Of a stretch of DNA of 64,000 nucleotides, positions 1-10,728 are shown one piece after another. The stretch spans positions 100,831 through 164,830 of the forward strand of contig JADNRV010000119.1 of the NCBI GenBank assembly GCA_015499995.1. Reading direction: 5' to 3'. This DNA comes from Flammula alnicola. Taxonomy: Eukaryota; Basidiomycota; Agaricomycetes; Agaricales; Strophariaceae. A model generated the notes under the pieces. The model saw only the letters and a list, made by a program, of their open reading frames with translations, did not search any database and was not told the origin of the DNA. Position 1 is the stretch's first letter. The number at the start of each line of letters is the position of its first letter. A program made the translations under genes and the position numbers.

Positions 1-1390
1 TAGCCATTAAGCACAACGCTTATGCTGTTGCTTGGCTCGCTTTCGAGAACCAATAGGTTCTCCAGTGCGATGGCGGGGTCGAGCTAATGAATATCACGGT
101 CAGATGCTGCTGAGAGTTTATCTCGTGAAATGCTAACTCCGAGTCTAAACCGATAGAAAGATGGGCATTTTCATTCAGCAGCTTCGCCAAAGTCAGCCGC
201 GTTGTCGTTTGGTCATGGTGTCGTCATCGTCCGCGGATGTAAGTTAAGATCATGTTGAAGGAGGGGTAAAAATTTAAAGGTTCAGCGCGTCGAGCGGCGA
301 GAGTCGCGACATGATAGTCAGAGCGCAAACGCATTTGTATATGTCAATGTGTATCGGAAAGCGAAAAGTCTTGATGCGCGAAATCCGTCATTGCGAGTAT
401 AGCTACCTATACTGAATTGAATATCAAAAGCCAGAAAGGAAAAAAGCAGCAGGGAAAGCAGGACGCGTACTACGGGGCGGTGTGAGATCGATTGTTGCGT
501 TTGTATGCGCTACGGCGTCTGTTTTACCTCAGGTCGACATCCTCCTACGTGGCTCGAAATCAGAGTTTAGTGGCTGCGTTTTCGTCCATTTTTTGTGGCG
601 GGCTAGGGGGCGCCATACGCCACACCGAACTTTACCGGTGGATAACGGTGTCGGAGCATCGTTCTTTCTGCAGAGGTTGGTGGGTCAACCGGTCACGGTC
701 GACCCATTATGAAAGACCCACAGCCAGAGTGGCATGGGTCGGCAATCAATGAGAAAGCTCTGCGGGCTCTGCAGTTTGAAATGAAAGCGGATCTCATCAA
801 ATGATCTCGTATAATTCAGTCGGTTGGGTCGTCGACAACTCCTGAGTCTCCCAGCATGCATAGGTTTTTTTCAGCGAGAATTGAAATTCCTGCAGCACTG
901 AAATAACACAGGCCGCAATGGGAATGAACTTCAATGAAGAACTTGTCGTTTCATCGATGGAACCCCTCGTCTCGCTCGCCAGAGGAAGGCCCCGAAATAT
1001 TTGAATTACACAGGCCATAGTGAATGCCATGAGAACGTGGGCAGATTTCCTGAAAGTGGTTCTGAGCGCTGAATGTCGAACAGCCTCGCAACCCTGATGG
1101 AAAGAGAATGTGAGAGAGTGTGTGACGGTGATGTGACGAGACAACAAGAACCACAGCGCTGACCCGCACACCATTCATCGGTCCTACTATCAATCCCAGT
1201 GCTGCCTGCAGTCTCTCTTTACTCCCGCACACTCTTTTGCGCTATAATAACCTCGCTTTTCTGTTCTTCAGGTCTACATCTTTCTTTTCGTTTCTCTCGG
1301 AAAAAGTCCTGATTTTTGGCGGGTTTCCTCAGGCCAACCAACTGCTTTCCTCGACGTATTTTTCATAGAAAGGACCACCCCAACAAAAAA
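1..1390. other. 5' flank without a recognisable gene
   Basis: No reading frame here has recognisable domains, sensible splice sites or protein-like composition. The short overlapping frames at 482-752 and 797-1232 look like chance frames. The last 150 bases before the GPI-protein gene are pyrimidine-rich (TTTCTTTTCG, TTTCTCTCGG and similar), as is common just upstream of fungal start codons, and probably hold its promoter and 5' leader. Confidence 0.5.
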
Positions 1391-2245
1391 ATGTTCGCCG
1401 CACACGCATTCGCTGCCCTCCTTGCTCTCGCTGCGCCCCTCATTGCACGCGCCGACGTGACCCCTCTCACGCCTGCCCCAGGAGACACCTTCAACGAGGG
1501 GGCACCTTGCCTCATTACATGGGGCGGCGACAGCACCTCGACCACCGCCTGGAAGAACATGGCCATCGAGCTCATGTCGGGCGACAACTTGAACATGAAC
1601 CACATCACCAGTGCGTTTTCTTTCCCCCTCCCTTCCCAAGATATTCAGTTCAGTCGACTGACATATTTTTTGTTAACCCCCTTAGCCGTCGCAACAGGCC
1701 AAGACGGCACCGTCGCCGGCAGCTTCACCTACACCTGCCCCGCAGTCACCCCGAACTCCGCCATCTACTTCTACCAGTTCACCGCCCCACAGGCCAAGAA
1801 CACGACTTGGACCGGGCGGTTCATTATCGCCTCAGCCACGGGCCAGAGCACGCCCCCCGCCAACCCGACGCAGCCCGGGTCGAACGCCGCCATCCCCTGG
1901 GGCATCGGCGCACTCACTGACCCGAGCCAGGCCGTCGCCGCCCCGAGCTTCGCGGGCGCGGGCGCGGGTTCTCCCACGTTGTCTGGGTCCGGGTCTGTGG
2001 TTGCGGTGCCCAGTACGACCCCAGCGGCGTCGAGCGTCGTCGTCGTCACGCCGGTTGTTACGCCGACGCTGACCAAGTCCGTCGTGCCTTCGTCTCCCGC
2101 CTCTGCGACGGACTCGCCCGCCTCTTCGTCCACGGGCACCCCGCAGCAGAACACCACGAGCGCGAACGCCGCGTCTGGGCTTGGGTTTGACGGGCGCGTG
2201 TGCTTCAGCGCAGTCGCTGTTGTCTTTGCGGCTTTCCTGTGGTGA
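1391..2245 (+). CDS. Ser/Thr-rich GPI-anchored surface protein (Kre9/KNH-like domain)
   Basis: Probable cell-surface protein attached by a GPI anchor. The chosen ATG at 1391 opens a classic signal peptide (MFAAHAFAALLALAAP) ending near the AXA cleavage site ARA-DVT. Residues about 20-120 form a compact domain starting VTPLTPAPGDTFNEG and containing CLITWGG, FTYTCPAV and FYQFTAP. This is the pattern of the fungal Ser-Thr-rich GPI-anchored family, distantly related to yeast Kre9/Knh1. A Ser/Thr/Pro-rich stalk follows, then a hydrophobic tail (VCFSAVAVVFAAFLW) with no charged end, as expected for a GPI-attachment signal. One intron at 1611-1685 (GTGCGT...TTAG, 75 bp, phase 1) is a multiple of three, so the unspliced frame stays open; splicing joins NHIT to TVATGQDG. 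An upstream in-frame ATG at 1316 would hide the signal peptide. The molecular role is unknown; members are linked to wall architecture. Confidence 0.85.
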   Translation: MFAAHAFAALLALAAPLIARADVTPLTPAPGDTFNEGAPCLITWGGDSTSTTAWKNMAIELMSGDNLNMNHITSAFSFPLPSQDIQFSRLTYFLLTPLAVATGQDGTVAGSFTYTCPAVTPNSAIYFYQFTAPQAKNTTWTGRFIIASATGQSTPPANPTQPGSNAAIPWGIGALTDPSQAVAAPSFAGAGAGSPTLSGSGSVVAVPSTTPAASSVVVVTPVVTPTLTKSVVPSSPASATDSPASSSTGTPQQNTTSANAASGLGFDGRVCFSAVAVVFAAFLW

Positions 2246-2892
2246 TGAGGAGCTGTGTTCCTTCATCATCGACGACGTTCTGCTTTATTTTTTATGATAC
2301 GATATGCACGTTAAATAATGGTGGTTCTTTCAGTTTTCATCTTTTTCGCGGAAGGACTTGTTGCTGTTTTTGTTGGCTTTCATTCGTCGTATACCTTTGC
2401 TATACCTACCATGCTACATACTTAAGCCTGCTACCATCTATCCCATGTCATCGTCAATGAAGCTCTTCGTTCATCGGGCTTTTCTTCGTCACGACACCTA
2501 CCTACCTAGTTTATACCTGCATCCGTTTGCTTTGGTTTTTTGGTTCTTGATTTTCAGGGTTTATGATGCACTTACTTAGTTTTCGCTGTTTGGATGTTTG
2601 GGGGATTGCATTTTCAGTTTTTTACTGTTGGCGTTGGCGTTGCTGGCTAGGACATTGGACATTGGACTCGATATCCACATATTGGCATTGTTCTTTATTC
2701 ATTACACAACCCCACACGCATCGTACCAGCTAACTACTCGTAGCAATAGTCTACTGCTTAGCATATGGCATCCCCACCCCCATCCTATCCCATCATCGAT
2801 ATCGCGATATCGTCGTTGCTTGCAATCCAAAATGAACAGCATTCCGTAAATTAATTCTCCTAGCCCTCCCTTCTCGCCAGCATTGTAAAAGT
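2246..2892. other. 3' flank of the GPI-protein gene
   Basis: AT-rich sequence with short unconvincing frames. It probably carries the 3' UTR and polyadenylation region of the gene to the left. No repeat or gene is seen. It ends at GTAAAAGT (2885-2892), the left target-site duplication of the hAT-like element that follows. Confidence 0.5.
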
Positions 2893-3606
2893 CAGTGTTG
2901 TCAAGGTCAGTCAATAACCGTCAATAATTGACCGTCAGTTGGCTGACCGGGTCAGTCAATAATTTGACCAGTCAGTAGCGATCAATGCCCGTTTAGGATT
3001 TGAACCACTGAACATTGCTTGAAGACGTCCCTCTCAGTGTCCTCGCCACAGATTTGGGCTAGAAAACGGTGGCTAGCGCTTTAGAATATCTGCATAATAT
3101 GTTGAAACCTTTGTAGCAACTTTTGTAATAGGAAAACCTCCATGTTGAGAATGTCGACCGCAGATACAGTATCAGCAACCTCGCCGTCGAACGCTGCCAC
3201 TGAAATCACTGATCCGTCTTCAAGGATTCCTTATGTACACAAAAATCAAACTGGTGGACCTATTTGTGTATTCTAATGAAGCCAGCGACGGCCGTGGCTT
3301 GAAATTTGACCGGAAGACTGGGCAGAACATACACTGGCAGAATCTCAGAAACCTTTCGTGATAGAATTTATTAAGATAGACATACCTTTTGCTTCCCATC
3401 TAGTTTTTTGAAGATCTATGGAGGACATATTGCATTGTCGATAGGGGAGGAACATTCCAAGCAACGTTCAAGGTCAACAGTCAACCGTGGGTAAAAGAAA
3501 ATAGAGATACCGAGGACGGTCAGAGTCAGTCATTGACCATTGACTCTGACCTTACTGACTGACTAGTATTGACTGAGGCCGTCAGACGGCGTCAGTGACA
3601 ACACTG
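2893..3606. mobile_element. Non-autonomous hAT-like element (714 bp)
   Basis: The ends are perfect 11-bp inverted repeats, CAGTGTTGTCA at 2893-2903 and TGACAACACTG at 3596-3606. The flanks are a perfect 8-bp direct repeat, GTAAAAGT at 2885-2892 and 3607-3614. An 8-bp TSD with termini starting CAGTG is the signature of the hAT superfamily. The subterminal 100 bp on both sides are packed with GTCA/TGAC words, for example GGTCAGTCAATAACCGTCA on the left and GACTGACTAGTATTGACTG on the right. These are probably transposase-binding subterminal repeats. No transposase frame lies inside, so movement would need an enzyme from elsewhere. Intact TIRs and TSD suggest a fairly recent insertion. Confidence 0.92.
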
Positions 3607-3614
3607 GTAAAAGT

Positions 3615-5912
3615 CATTGATGAATTCATGACCCTAGGTGGCTAGCCATCCCTAGTCATGCATTCATGTCGATCAAAACTAGTCAAATGGCTCAGCCTCT
3701 TGCGCCCAGTTGGCCTTGAAGTCATGATCTTCCACTGGCACTGCTTCTCGCACTGGACACTAAATCCTTCAGCTTGATCGATATCGAATCGAAGCTGTGA
3801 GTTTTTTTCGGACTTCTTGCATACGGCGTGAAGCTGCTGCCGTCCTTGGTGTGTAAGTAATTAGGTTTTCAACCGAGGGCCCCACAGTGAAGGAAGGAAG
3901 GCGCGCTCTTCCACCAGTGTTGTACCCGGGTCGATGCTGAGCCCTGAGGATTAGGTGGCCATCCTTCTAGAAGGTGTAACGTGCCCATCTCGGATCGCAA
4001 GACATGGGGGAATTTCAGAGGTCGGATCTTTTGGTTGTGTCGCTAAACGAAATCCTGATTCATTACCGCAATCGCGAGGTAGTGCGTGTTTCTCTCTTTT
4101 CTTGCTTCATTCTGTGATCTGATCTTGGTTTACATTCCAATTAGGCCTTTTAGCTATGGATTTCCAAAGTCAGGTCGATACTCGTTATCTCTTCTTTCAA
4201 TTCTAATTTTGAGTGTCTAGTTCCTATTCGACTAACCGAGCTTTCGAACATTTTACCTCGACCGTCTCTTGAGGATCCCGCCTCTGACGACTGCTCGAAT
4301 GCCGACCTTGACGAAATCAGAATTAACACGTAAGCACCAAGCCGTCTCAACGTAATCGTCTACGACAACGTCCTTACCCATCACACAGACGCAAGGCCCT
4401 CCATCCGAGTACTTGCTCTCAGAAACGTCTGCGAGACCGTTCCACACCCCATTTATTGCTCGTCGCCACCGTCACACCTAAACCCACCACATTTTGTGGC
4501 TTAGTGTCGTCTTCTCGGACTCGATAGCGAGGTTTTCAACCACGAGCTCTCTTGGTTTGGTGTTGATTTCATAGATGAATGGGTACTAGTACCTGGCAGG
4601 TCAGATGTCAGGGAGCTCTTAGGTGTGCTCCTGCCCCTGCAATCACCGGAGTCGGTCTCGCCACGTCTGACGGTTAACCAAATGGCATCCCGGGCCTTCG
4701 TTACGTTCGTCTGGGCCAACAGTACGAGCTAGTAATGAGAGACTCGATATCCTCCCATGATACCACCTTCCGTTGTATCTTCCTCGTGCGTCTTCCTCGT
4801 CTAATGCTTGGTTGACAGAAGCTAATGATCGATTCATCGTCTAGATATGCGTCTCAACCAGTGACGTCCTGGTCGCCACCCCCCATCATCGCCGAAATCG
4901 GTACTCCTTTCCGCTGCTCCAGCTGGCCCTATACCAACAAGTAAGTACAGCGGTGGCCTCGCACTCGCCGCTCTCAAGTATTGGAAAGACTCCAAGTTGG
5001 AGTACGAGTCGAACGCTCGGGACCTATGTGTCTCGCGGATGGGCGCTCCGAAGAAGCTCTGACTCGTGCAGCTGTTCTGAACTGGCAAGGCCGAAGTACT
5101 ATTTGTGAAGATTCAAGAACATGTAATTTAACATGTCTATCCGTGAAATGGGGCCCTAATGCTGGAGATACGCGAAAAAAGAGAACGGACGAGACACATG
5201 TTTCTGCAGGTGTGTTTCACTTTTTGCTACGGTGCACAAATTCCTCACTAAACCAACCATTTTTATCTCCATATACTATAGACTTCTGGATGCCCTCATA
5301 ATGCATGATACTCTCACGTATGTTCATCCTCTCCGCACCATAGCATTCGCATTCATGTCGCCGGAGATAGAGTCGCATGCATAGCATGGGAAATGGTTGT
5401 GCGATTCCTTGAATTCATAAATGTAACTAAAAATCATATCTCTGTCCAGAGATTTAATGGATGTCGTTGACTAGATGTGTTGTGTCTCTAGCTGTCTTTT
5501 GAGAAATCGCTCACGAGCGTCTAATACAGTGGTAGTAGAGCATATAAAAAATGTGCTCTGTCGTCTTAGTCTGATCTACCATCTTCATTGTCCCGCCTGC
5601 AACATGAGATCTGAGATATGATCGCGACGTTAGCGAGACGTTAATCAAGGTTGATATATGTAGCAATACAATGCATCCTACACACGATGGGCCCTCATCC
5701 GCACTGCAACTAGTCGTGTAAAGCATGACGGTACTACTACATTTTAGACTCGTGGACTTGAGAACTCTACGTAGGATTACAGGCATGTGTACATAGCAGC
5801 AGCTAAAATGACAATAAACGGGATAACAAAAGAAGAGAAACCAAAAAAAGACTGCCTCCACTGCACCACCCATTCGACAAGAGTCAACTTGGCTCGTGAA
5901 TATGGGTCTTTC
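3615..5912. other. Intergenic region with possible degraded coding pieces
   Basis: No intact gene is visible. Some pieces look as if they were once exons on the plus strand. An ATG at 4004 opens MGEFQRSDLLVVSLNEILI and runs into a GT donor near 4078. Around 4220-4330 a segment reads VPIRLTELSNILPRPSLED before GTAAGC. Near 4945-5060 a segment reads GGLALAALKYWKDSKLEYES after an AAGTAAGT-like site. Stops and frame changes prevent joining them into one protein and I recognise no family. The stretch 5300-5900 shows nothing beyond AT-rich sequence and is probably the 3' flank of the minus-strand NACHT gene. Confidence 0.3.
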
Positions 5913-8773
5913 TTACCAAGGAAAGGGAATGCTTCGCGTGTCTATGTACCATTTATGGCCAGAATGTGTCATTAAATACTGACCATAATTTACTACCTTT
6001 AACAAATACTGAGCAAGAGAGACCGCCAAATCATGACTTTCCCACAGGAGAGATAGACAATTATGCCGTAAACGCAAGTCAAAGTAACGAACCAGAGAAT
6101 CGGCATTGCGGGTGGATATTGGTTGGGATATGGAAAGTATACGCAAAACTTCCTCGAATTCTTGAGTTGAATGGAATGCCAGGACTTTGTGAAGAGAGAG
6201 ATAGACGTCGATCCGAGGTGCTGCATTCTCAAGGAAGGAAGATAAGTTTCTCGCGACGTGACGCATCCTTGGCTTCCAGGCGCCAGAGTGAAAATCTACC
6301 ATTTCACTGATAACCTTAAAATGAGAGCAAGAATGTCGGCGAGAGATTGGACAGACTTACAGTCGATCGCTAGAGAAATAATGGCAACAGCAAAGGGCAA
6401 TATATGATTGCTTATTTCGGTCCATTATGAATGTCCTTGATAGTTCAGCGTCAATTCCAGGAGGAGATGCCAAGGAATAACAGAAATTCATTTCCGGATC
6501 GCTGAAGACCTTTTCAAAGTTTTTCTTATCAAGAGGACTGTTAATGGGGCCGAGAAAGGAGGGATTAGACAATCCAGCCCATTGGTACTTTTAGGAGCAT
6601 ACCTGGTAATGGGACCGTCTAATGGAAGTTTTTGTAGTTGATCCGATACCCATTCTTGAAGTTGACTGATAATTTTCAATGGGATATGGGGTGTCTGAGA
6701 TGAGGACCATTTTTTGTCCTGAAAGGTAACTGTATGAGGACAAAGTTTGACCAAGCAGGACAGAAACATGGAAATACCTCCAGTAAAATCCACTCGAGAA
6801 AACTTGCTACAGACAGCATCATACTGTTCCATTGTTCATGCAAAGTAAATGAGTCCGCTGTCTTGGCGGCAAGCTTTAAAGCGACTTTTAAATCAAAACC
6901 AGCTAAAATGTCATAAATCTCTGAATGAGCATTTCGAACACTCTTCGTGCAATGTGCAAGACCCAGGAAGCATAGCAAGATAGCTGTGAGGTTGTCCTTG
7001 CCAAATTTGTCTACTGTAAGGGGATTAATCAATGATGCTGTCAATCCGGCCTCAACACGTACTTTCCAAGATGTACCTGCGGCAACAGCGGAAAACATGG
7101 ACACAAGTCCTGTCGTTATTGGCGTAAAACCTTCCTGCCCGTGTCTCATCCACCAGGAAGTCTGGGAGAGAAGCATGAAGAAAGTTGATTTTTGATGATT
7201 TAATTTCCATTATTGATGAAAGGTGATTTAAAGCGAGTTCGACATCGCCCTCGCCTAGACCAAGCAAGTCTTCAATGAAGCGGATCGTGAGACCTGGAAG
7301 TGTGAAGAGCTTCACGGTACTAGACATAAGAAGAATGCAGAGGATGTGGGAAACAGTGTCAGGCTTCTTGGTCTGGGCGAAAATGTAGGTGTATAGGGCA
7401 TCGAGTTCTGCGTATGGTCGACTTTCAGCATCCTTGATGAGACCGATGATTATTTTCAAGCACTTGACGGGATGATTGTCACCCGATTTGATGTATTTGC
7501 TAACTGTAGCCGCATAGATAAATTGGCCAGACGATTTCTCGACGAGTTTCTCGATATCACAGGGGTCTGGCCAATCGAGAGGGATGTATTCTTTGAGGGG
7601 GTGCGTCTGCCTAATGCTGGCAAAACTGTCGACGAGGAATGTCCGAATATCGTCGCCGGGCTTCCAAAAGTTGTCCAAGGATAGAGGCCGGAGGGAGGGA
7701 GCAACCGTGAGATCACCGAAAGCGGATAGGATGTTCTGCTCAGGTCGACTCGCAATGAGCAGTTTATGCGGGTAGTTGTGTTGCATTCGCGCAACAGCCG
7801 CCACGAATTCCTTCACAATAACACCCTGCGCGTCCTTGTTGCGACATTCATCCAGACCATCAATGATAATGATCTTGGGACGGATTGGCGAGGAAGAGGT
7901 ATCGGAGAGTCGTGAAAGGGGAATGATGATCAATTTGTCGATTTGTCTGTCCAGTGCGAAATCGAAAATGAACTTGCTGTTGGCCATTGCCTCCGAAATA
8001 TAGTACCGTGTTTCTGGGATATGCTCCATCATCTGGTGTGCGAGAGTTGCCACCAGGTATTTCTCGTCGCTTCGTCGAATGTCGCTCGCCGTCCTTGAAA
8101 AGAAGAACGAAGAAGACAGCCGACCGGCGTCTTCACACATCTGAGCAATCGTGCGTGCGATTGCTGACTTGCCGGCTCCAGCAGCGCCGCGCATCCACAT
8201 CGTACGAGGAGAATCGTTTTGAATATCTTTGAGCCAGTCCATTATTTCGTCCAAGACGCCAAGTCGGGTATTCGGATGACATTTGGGAGCATCGTAGTTT
8301 TCATTAGTGATGGGCGCGGGTAACCCGCGGGCGAATTTTTGTTGACCCGCACCCGTACCCGCCAAAACCCGCACCCGTGGCCACGGGTACGGGATCCCGT
8401 GCTTGCAGGTGCGGGTTTGCAGGTGACCCGTGGGTACAGAAACCCGTGCGGGTTTGATGGGGGTGTCGTGAGAACTTATGCCAACAGAACAATGTTGAAT
8501 TAGAATTAGATTAAATTTTGGCAAACTATATTACATAACTAATTATTCAACCTGTTTGACACATATTTCGGAGTTTTCCGTGTGCCGGCCGAAAACCCGT
8601 GACCCAGGCGCACGGGTGCGGGTTGGCTGAGGGTCACTCAAAGCCCACCCGCACCCGCACCCGCCATACCCATACCCGCAAACCCGCACGGGTATCGGAA
8701 CCCGTGCCCATCACTAGTTTTCATCAGAGGTATGAAACGCGCCTGGGACTACCTGGGACTCGAGAAGATCCAT
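5913..8773 (-). pseudogene. NACHT-domain STAND NTPase (NLR-like), reading frame interrupted by a hAT-like element
   Basis: Member of the expanded Agaricomycete NACHT NTPase family, thought to act in non-self recognition and signalling. The main exon (about 7070-8296) shows the family lead-in NYDAPKCHPNTR, Walker A GAAGAGKSAIART, Walker B KIIIIDGLDEC and the following KLLIASRPE motif, then the winged-helix region ending FLHASLPDFLVDETRAGRF. A GT donor near 7068 and an acceptor (CCTTACAG near 7017) lead to a C-terminal segment beginning DNLTAILLCFLGLAHC. Further exon-like pieces run to about 5.9 kb but frames change, so the 3' end is approximate. The frame is split at GTTTTCAT (8297-8304): a 412-bp element separates DENYDAPK from its true upstream codons, which resume at 8717 and read back to an ATG at 8773 (MDLLESQVVPGAFHT). 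An acceptor-like TTCTTTAG lies just upstream, so earlier exons probably exist. The element leaves a chimeric open frame starting at 8524 that would replace the native N-terminus. Confidence 0.8.
8305..8716. mobile_element. Non-autonomous hAT-like element (412 bp) inside the NACHT gene
   Basis: Near-perfect 17-bp TIRs: TAGTGATGGGCGCGGGT at 8305-8321, and the complement of TAGTGATGGGCACGGGT at 8700-8716 (16 of 17 match). The 8-bp target duplication GTTTTCAT is perfect at 8297-8304 and 8717-8724. The TIR start TAGTG fits the hAT consensus (Y-A-R-N-G). Both subterminal regions are runs of ACCCGCACCCGTACCCGC-like sequence in inverted orientation, so the single-stranded form could fold back over about 150 bases per side. 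The central 100 bp are AT-rich. No transposase is encoded. Removing the element and one TSD copy restores a continuous NACHT reading frame across the junction. Confidence 0.93.
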
Positions 8774-9013
8774 GCCTGCTAAAGAACCAGAGGTCAGTGT
8801 TCCAATTGCGCGGCAGTGCATCACTGAGATGTGTCAACCTTTGAGAGCGATCACGGCGCCTGATCCTTGGTGATTGGCGGTCTGCAGTTAAAATCTCCAA
8901 CGTCGGTGTCCTTGAGTTCAGCGTATATCGCTAACGTTGGTTCTGGTAATGGAATACATTAGTTTGAGAGCATGATGAGGGAGGGGGAGCATCGCATGTA
9001 GTCAACGCGTGGC
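8774..9013 (-). other. Probable 5' part of the NACHT gene (unresolved exon or leader)
   Basis: Read on the minus strand, this stretch ends in CTGACCTCTGGTTCTTTAG just before the ATG-containing NACHT segment. That is a good branch-site and acceptor arrangement. An open frame upstream of it reads TPTLEILTADRQSPRIRRR, but I could not fix a start codon. The third hAT-like element is inserted at 9014-9021, possibly in this gene's leader or promoter. Confidence 0.35.
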
Positions 9014-9021
9014 CTTGCGGC

Positions 9022-9670
9022 TAGGGCTGGGTTATTTATTATTTTGGCCATGTTAGAAATGTGATAAATTTCGGCATCTGGGCGGGTATTAAACACGTCT
9101 GTTATTAACGGTGTTTTATTATGTCATAAGGTTATGCAATCAAGAGAAAATGGCCCCTTTTGGAGACCTTTTGAGTATGCTTTCTGCGTTAAAGAATGGG
9201 AATTAAGCAATAAAATGTATTCCTACATCTAGAAGAAGCTGTCAATGCTCCACTCTCCCAGATTTCCAACATCCTTGAGCCTGCGAGACACTGGAAGGTG
9301 TTGCTAATGATGCCCCCGGACCCAAGTCATCGACGTCCGTAATTAGCATCTTGAGTTTATCAGAGCTTAGTTGGACGGGATGAACTTTGGCGTGCCAAAC
9401 GACGCAGACGCGAAAACTTCAAAGACGGCCCGGACCCGGGTCACTCGTCACAGCTGTTACTCCCTTTTACTCGCTGCGCATTCTGTACATGGTCCAATGC
9501 AATGCATTTTTACTGCATAATCTATCCAACAGCCATCCATGACAATTTATAATTTATCACAATAAATCACCGACCATTTTGAACCCCTCCGTGTTATAAA
9601 TGTTATTAACCTGTTAATAACACGTGATAAATAGGTATGTTATTAACACCCAATAAAAAACCCAGCCCTA
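9022..9670. mobile_element. Non-autonomous hAT-like element (649 bp)
   Basis: TIRs TAGGGCTGGGTTATTTATT at the left and the complement of TAGGGCTGGGTTTTTTATT at the right, 18 of 19 matching. A perfect 8-bp target duplication CTTGCGGC lies at 9014-9021 and 9671-9678. The subterminal sequences are rich in GTTATTAAC and TTATTAACAC-type words on both sides (for example GTTATTAACGGTG near 9101 and AACCTGTTAATAACACGTG near 9610), again like hAT subterminal repeats. There is no coding capacity. Its TIR family differs from the two elements to its left. Confidence 0.92.
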
Positions 9671-9697
9671 CTTGCGGCTGCATCGCCAATCACTGGG

Positions 9698-9884
9698 GAC
9701 GGGCTAGACTCGTGACCAGCCTTATATGAGTGCGAAAACCCTCAATATAAGGACTGGAAAACCGGGACTTCCCGGCTCTTGTCGCGCGCTATGATCGAAA
9801 GTGGAGTGTTCGGACATCACCGACCGCCCTTTTTAAGAAAAAGACCTCGAAAAGGAAGGTGCGTTTTGGCAGAGCGCGTCGACG
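9698..9884 (+). repeat. Copy 1 of a 190-bp sequence repeated in inverted orientation at 18.7 kb
   Basis: This stretch matches the reverse complement of 18690-18878 with scattered mismatches over its whole length. Shared blocks include CCGGCTCTTGTCGCGCG, CGCTATGATCGA, TTTTTAAG, AAGACCTC and GTTTTGGCAGAGC. The order GC-rich block, TTTTTAAG, then pyrimidine-rich CTTGCTTGCTTCC leading to a possible ATG at 10012 resembles a promoter and 5' leader, so it may be a duplicated gene start rather than a transposon end. Confidence 0.7.
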
Positions 9885-10588
9885 GCGGTCGTCCTTGCTT
9901 GCTTGCTTCCCTCATCTACACTCACTTCTGCTGTATCTGATACCTCCAAAACCATCTTTCCGTGTCAAACTCTCCTCAAGCCAACAAGAAAATGTACCAG
10001 TAGCGCCCTCGACGGCAATGAGCTTTGCTTTGCCAGGAACTTTGGCCGAGGACATGCTGCTGAGAAGATCACAATGCGAATCAACTTTCCAGAGCTCGAA
10101 CATCCAGAAGACGCGTCTTTCCGAATGGGACCTCAGCGTATCCAATACTGCTCCTCTACTTTGCGTATGGAATGCCGGCTCTGCAGACACCGTTGAATAT
10201 GGTGGATTTTGGGTATGCGATGGAGTCGGACTGGGGCAGGCAACAATGTAGTGGATAGGGCAGATTGGACGGCTTCTGGGGACTCCTTTCCACTGTAACT
10301 ATATCATGAGAAATCTATTGCCAATGTTTGACTGTTCAACATCATCTTCTGTGTGATCAGAACTCCATCTCCCTGTCAGGAATCCGTCCTTCGTTCACCA
10401 TTCTCATTATCTCAAACTTGGAGGGATGAGGGCCATTGCTTCGCATGGCAAAACGAGGACCAGGTGGCCCAGGCCATATCAAGTCTGAAATTTTATTGAA
10501 CACTTAAGTTTGCATAAGTGTTATTACTGCAATATAAAATTTAGTTCTCGAGAATTCAAAGAGAATTATTGAAATTAGAATCAGTGTC
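9885..10588. other. Possible gene fragment and spacer
   Basis: A plus-strand frame from ATG 10012 reads MSFALPGTLAEDMLLRR and runs to about 10251; another frame over the same bases is also open. Neither shows a recognisable domain. Given the promoter-like repeat just upstream, this may be the remnant of a duplicated gene. The rest (10260-10588) contains only AT-rich sequence and a short palindrome, CACTTAAGTTTGCATAAGTG, at 10501-10520. Confidence 0.3.
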
Positions 10589-10728
10589 CTCAATGTACTT
10601 ATTTATGAAGAAGGAAGTTGAATTCGAAAAGATTTTGGCCCAGAGAATGCTGATGCGATTTCTATCAGTCAGCATGTACTGGACTGGACATGATGACTGT
10701 ATTTCATCACATCAGCATCTATCACTGG
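10589..10728 (-). repeat. Dispersed repeat R1, copy A (inverted)
   Basis: Reverse-orientation copy of a sequence present again at 14819, 16590 and 17271. The core carries near-perfect inverted repeats at its ends (ATGCTGATGTGAT ... ATCACGTCAGCAT) about 70 bp apart, plus ACAGTCATCATGTCCAGTCC in the middle and a conserved flank GGCCAAAATCTTTTCGAATTC. It looks like a small foldback element within a larger dispersed repeat. Confidence 0.75.

Noticed and set aside
2990..3016. tRNA-like TTCAAATCC motif on the minus strand (GTGGTTCAAATCC)
   Set aside because: The flanking bases cannot form a T-stem and no A-box, anticodon arm or acceptor stem follows. It lies inside the hAT-like element.
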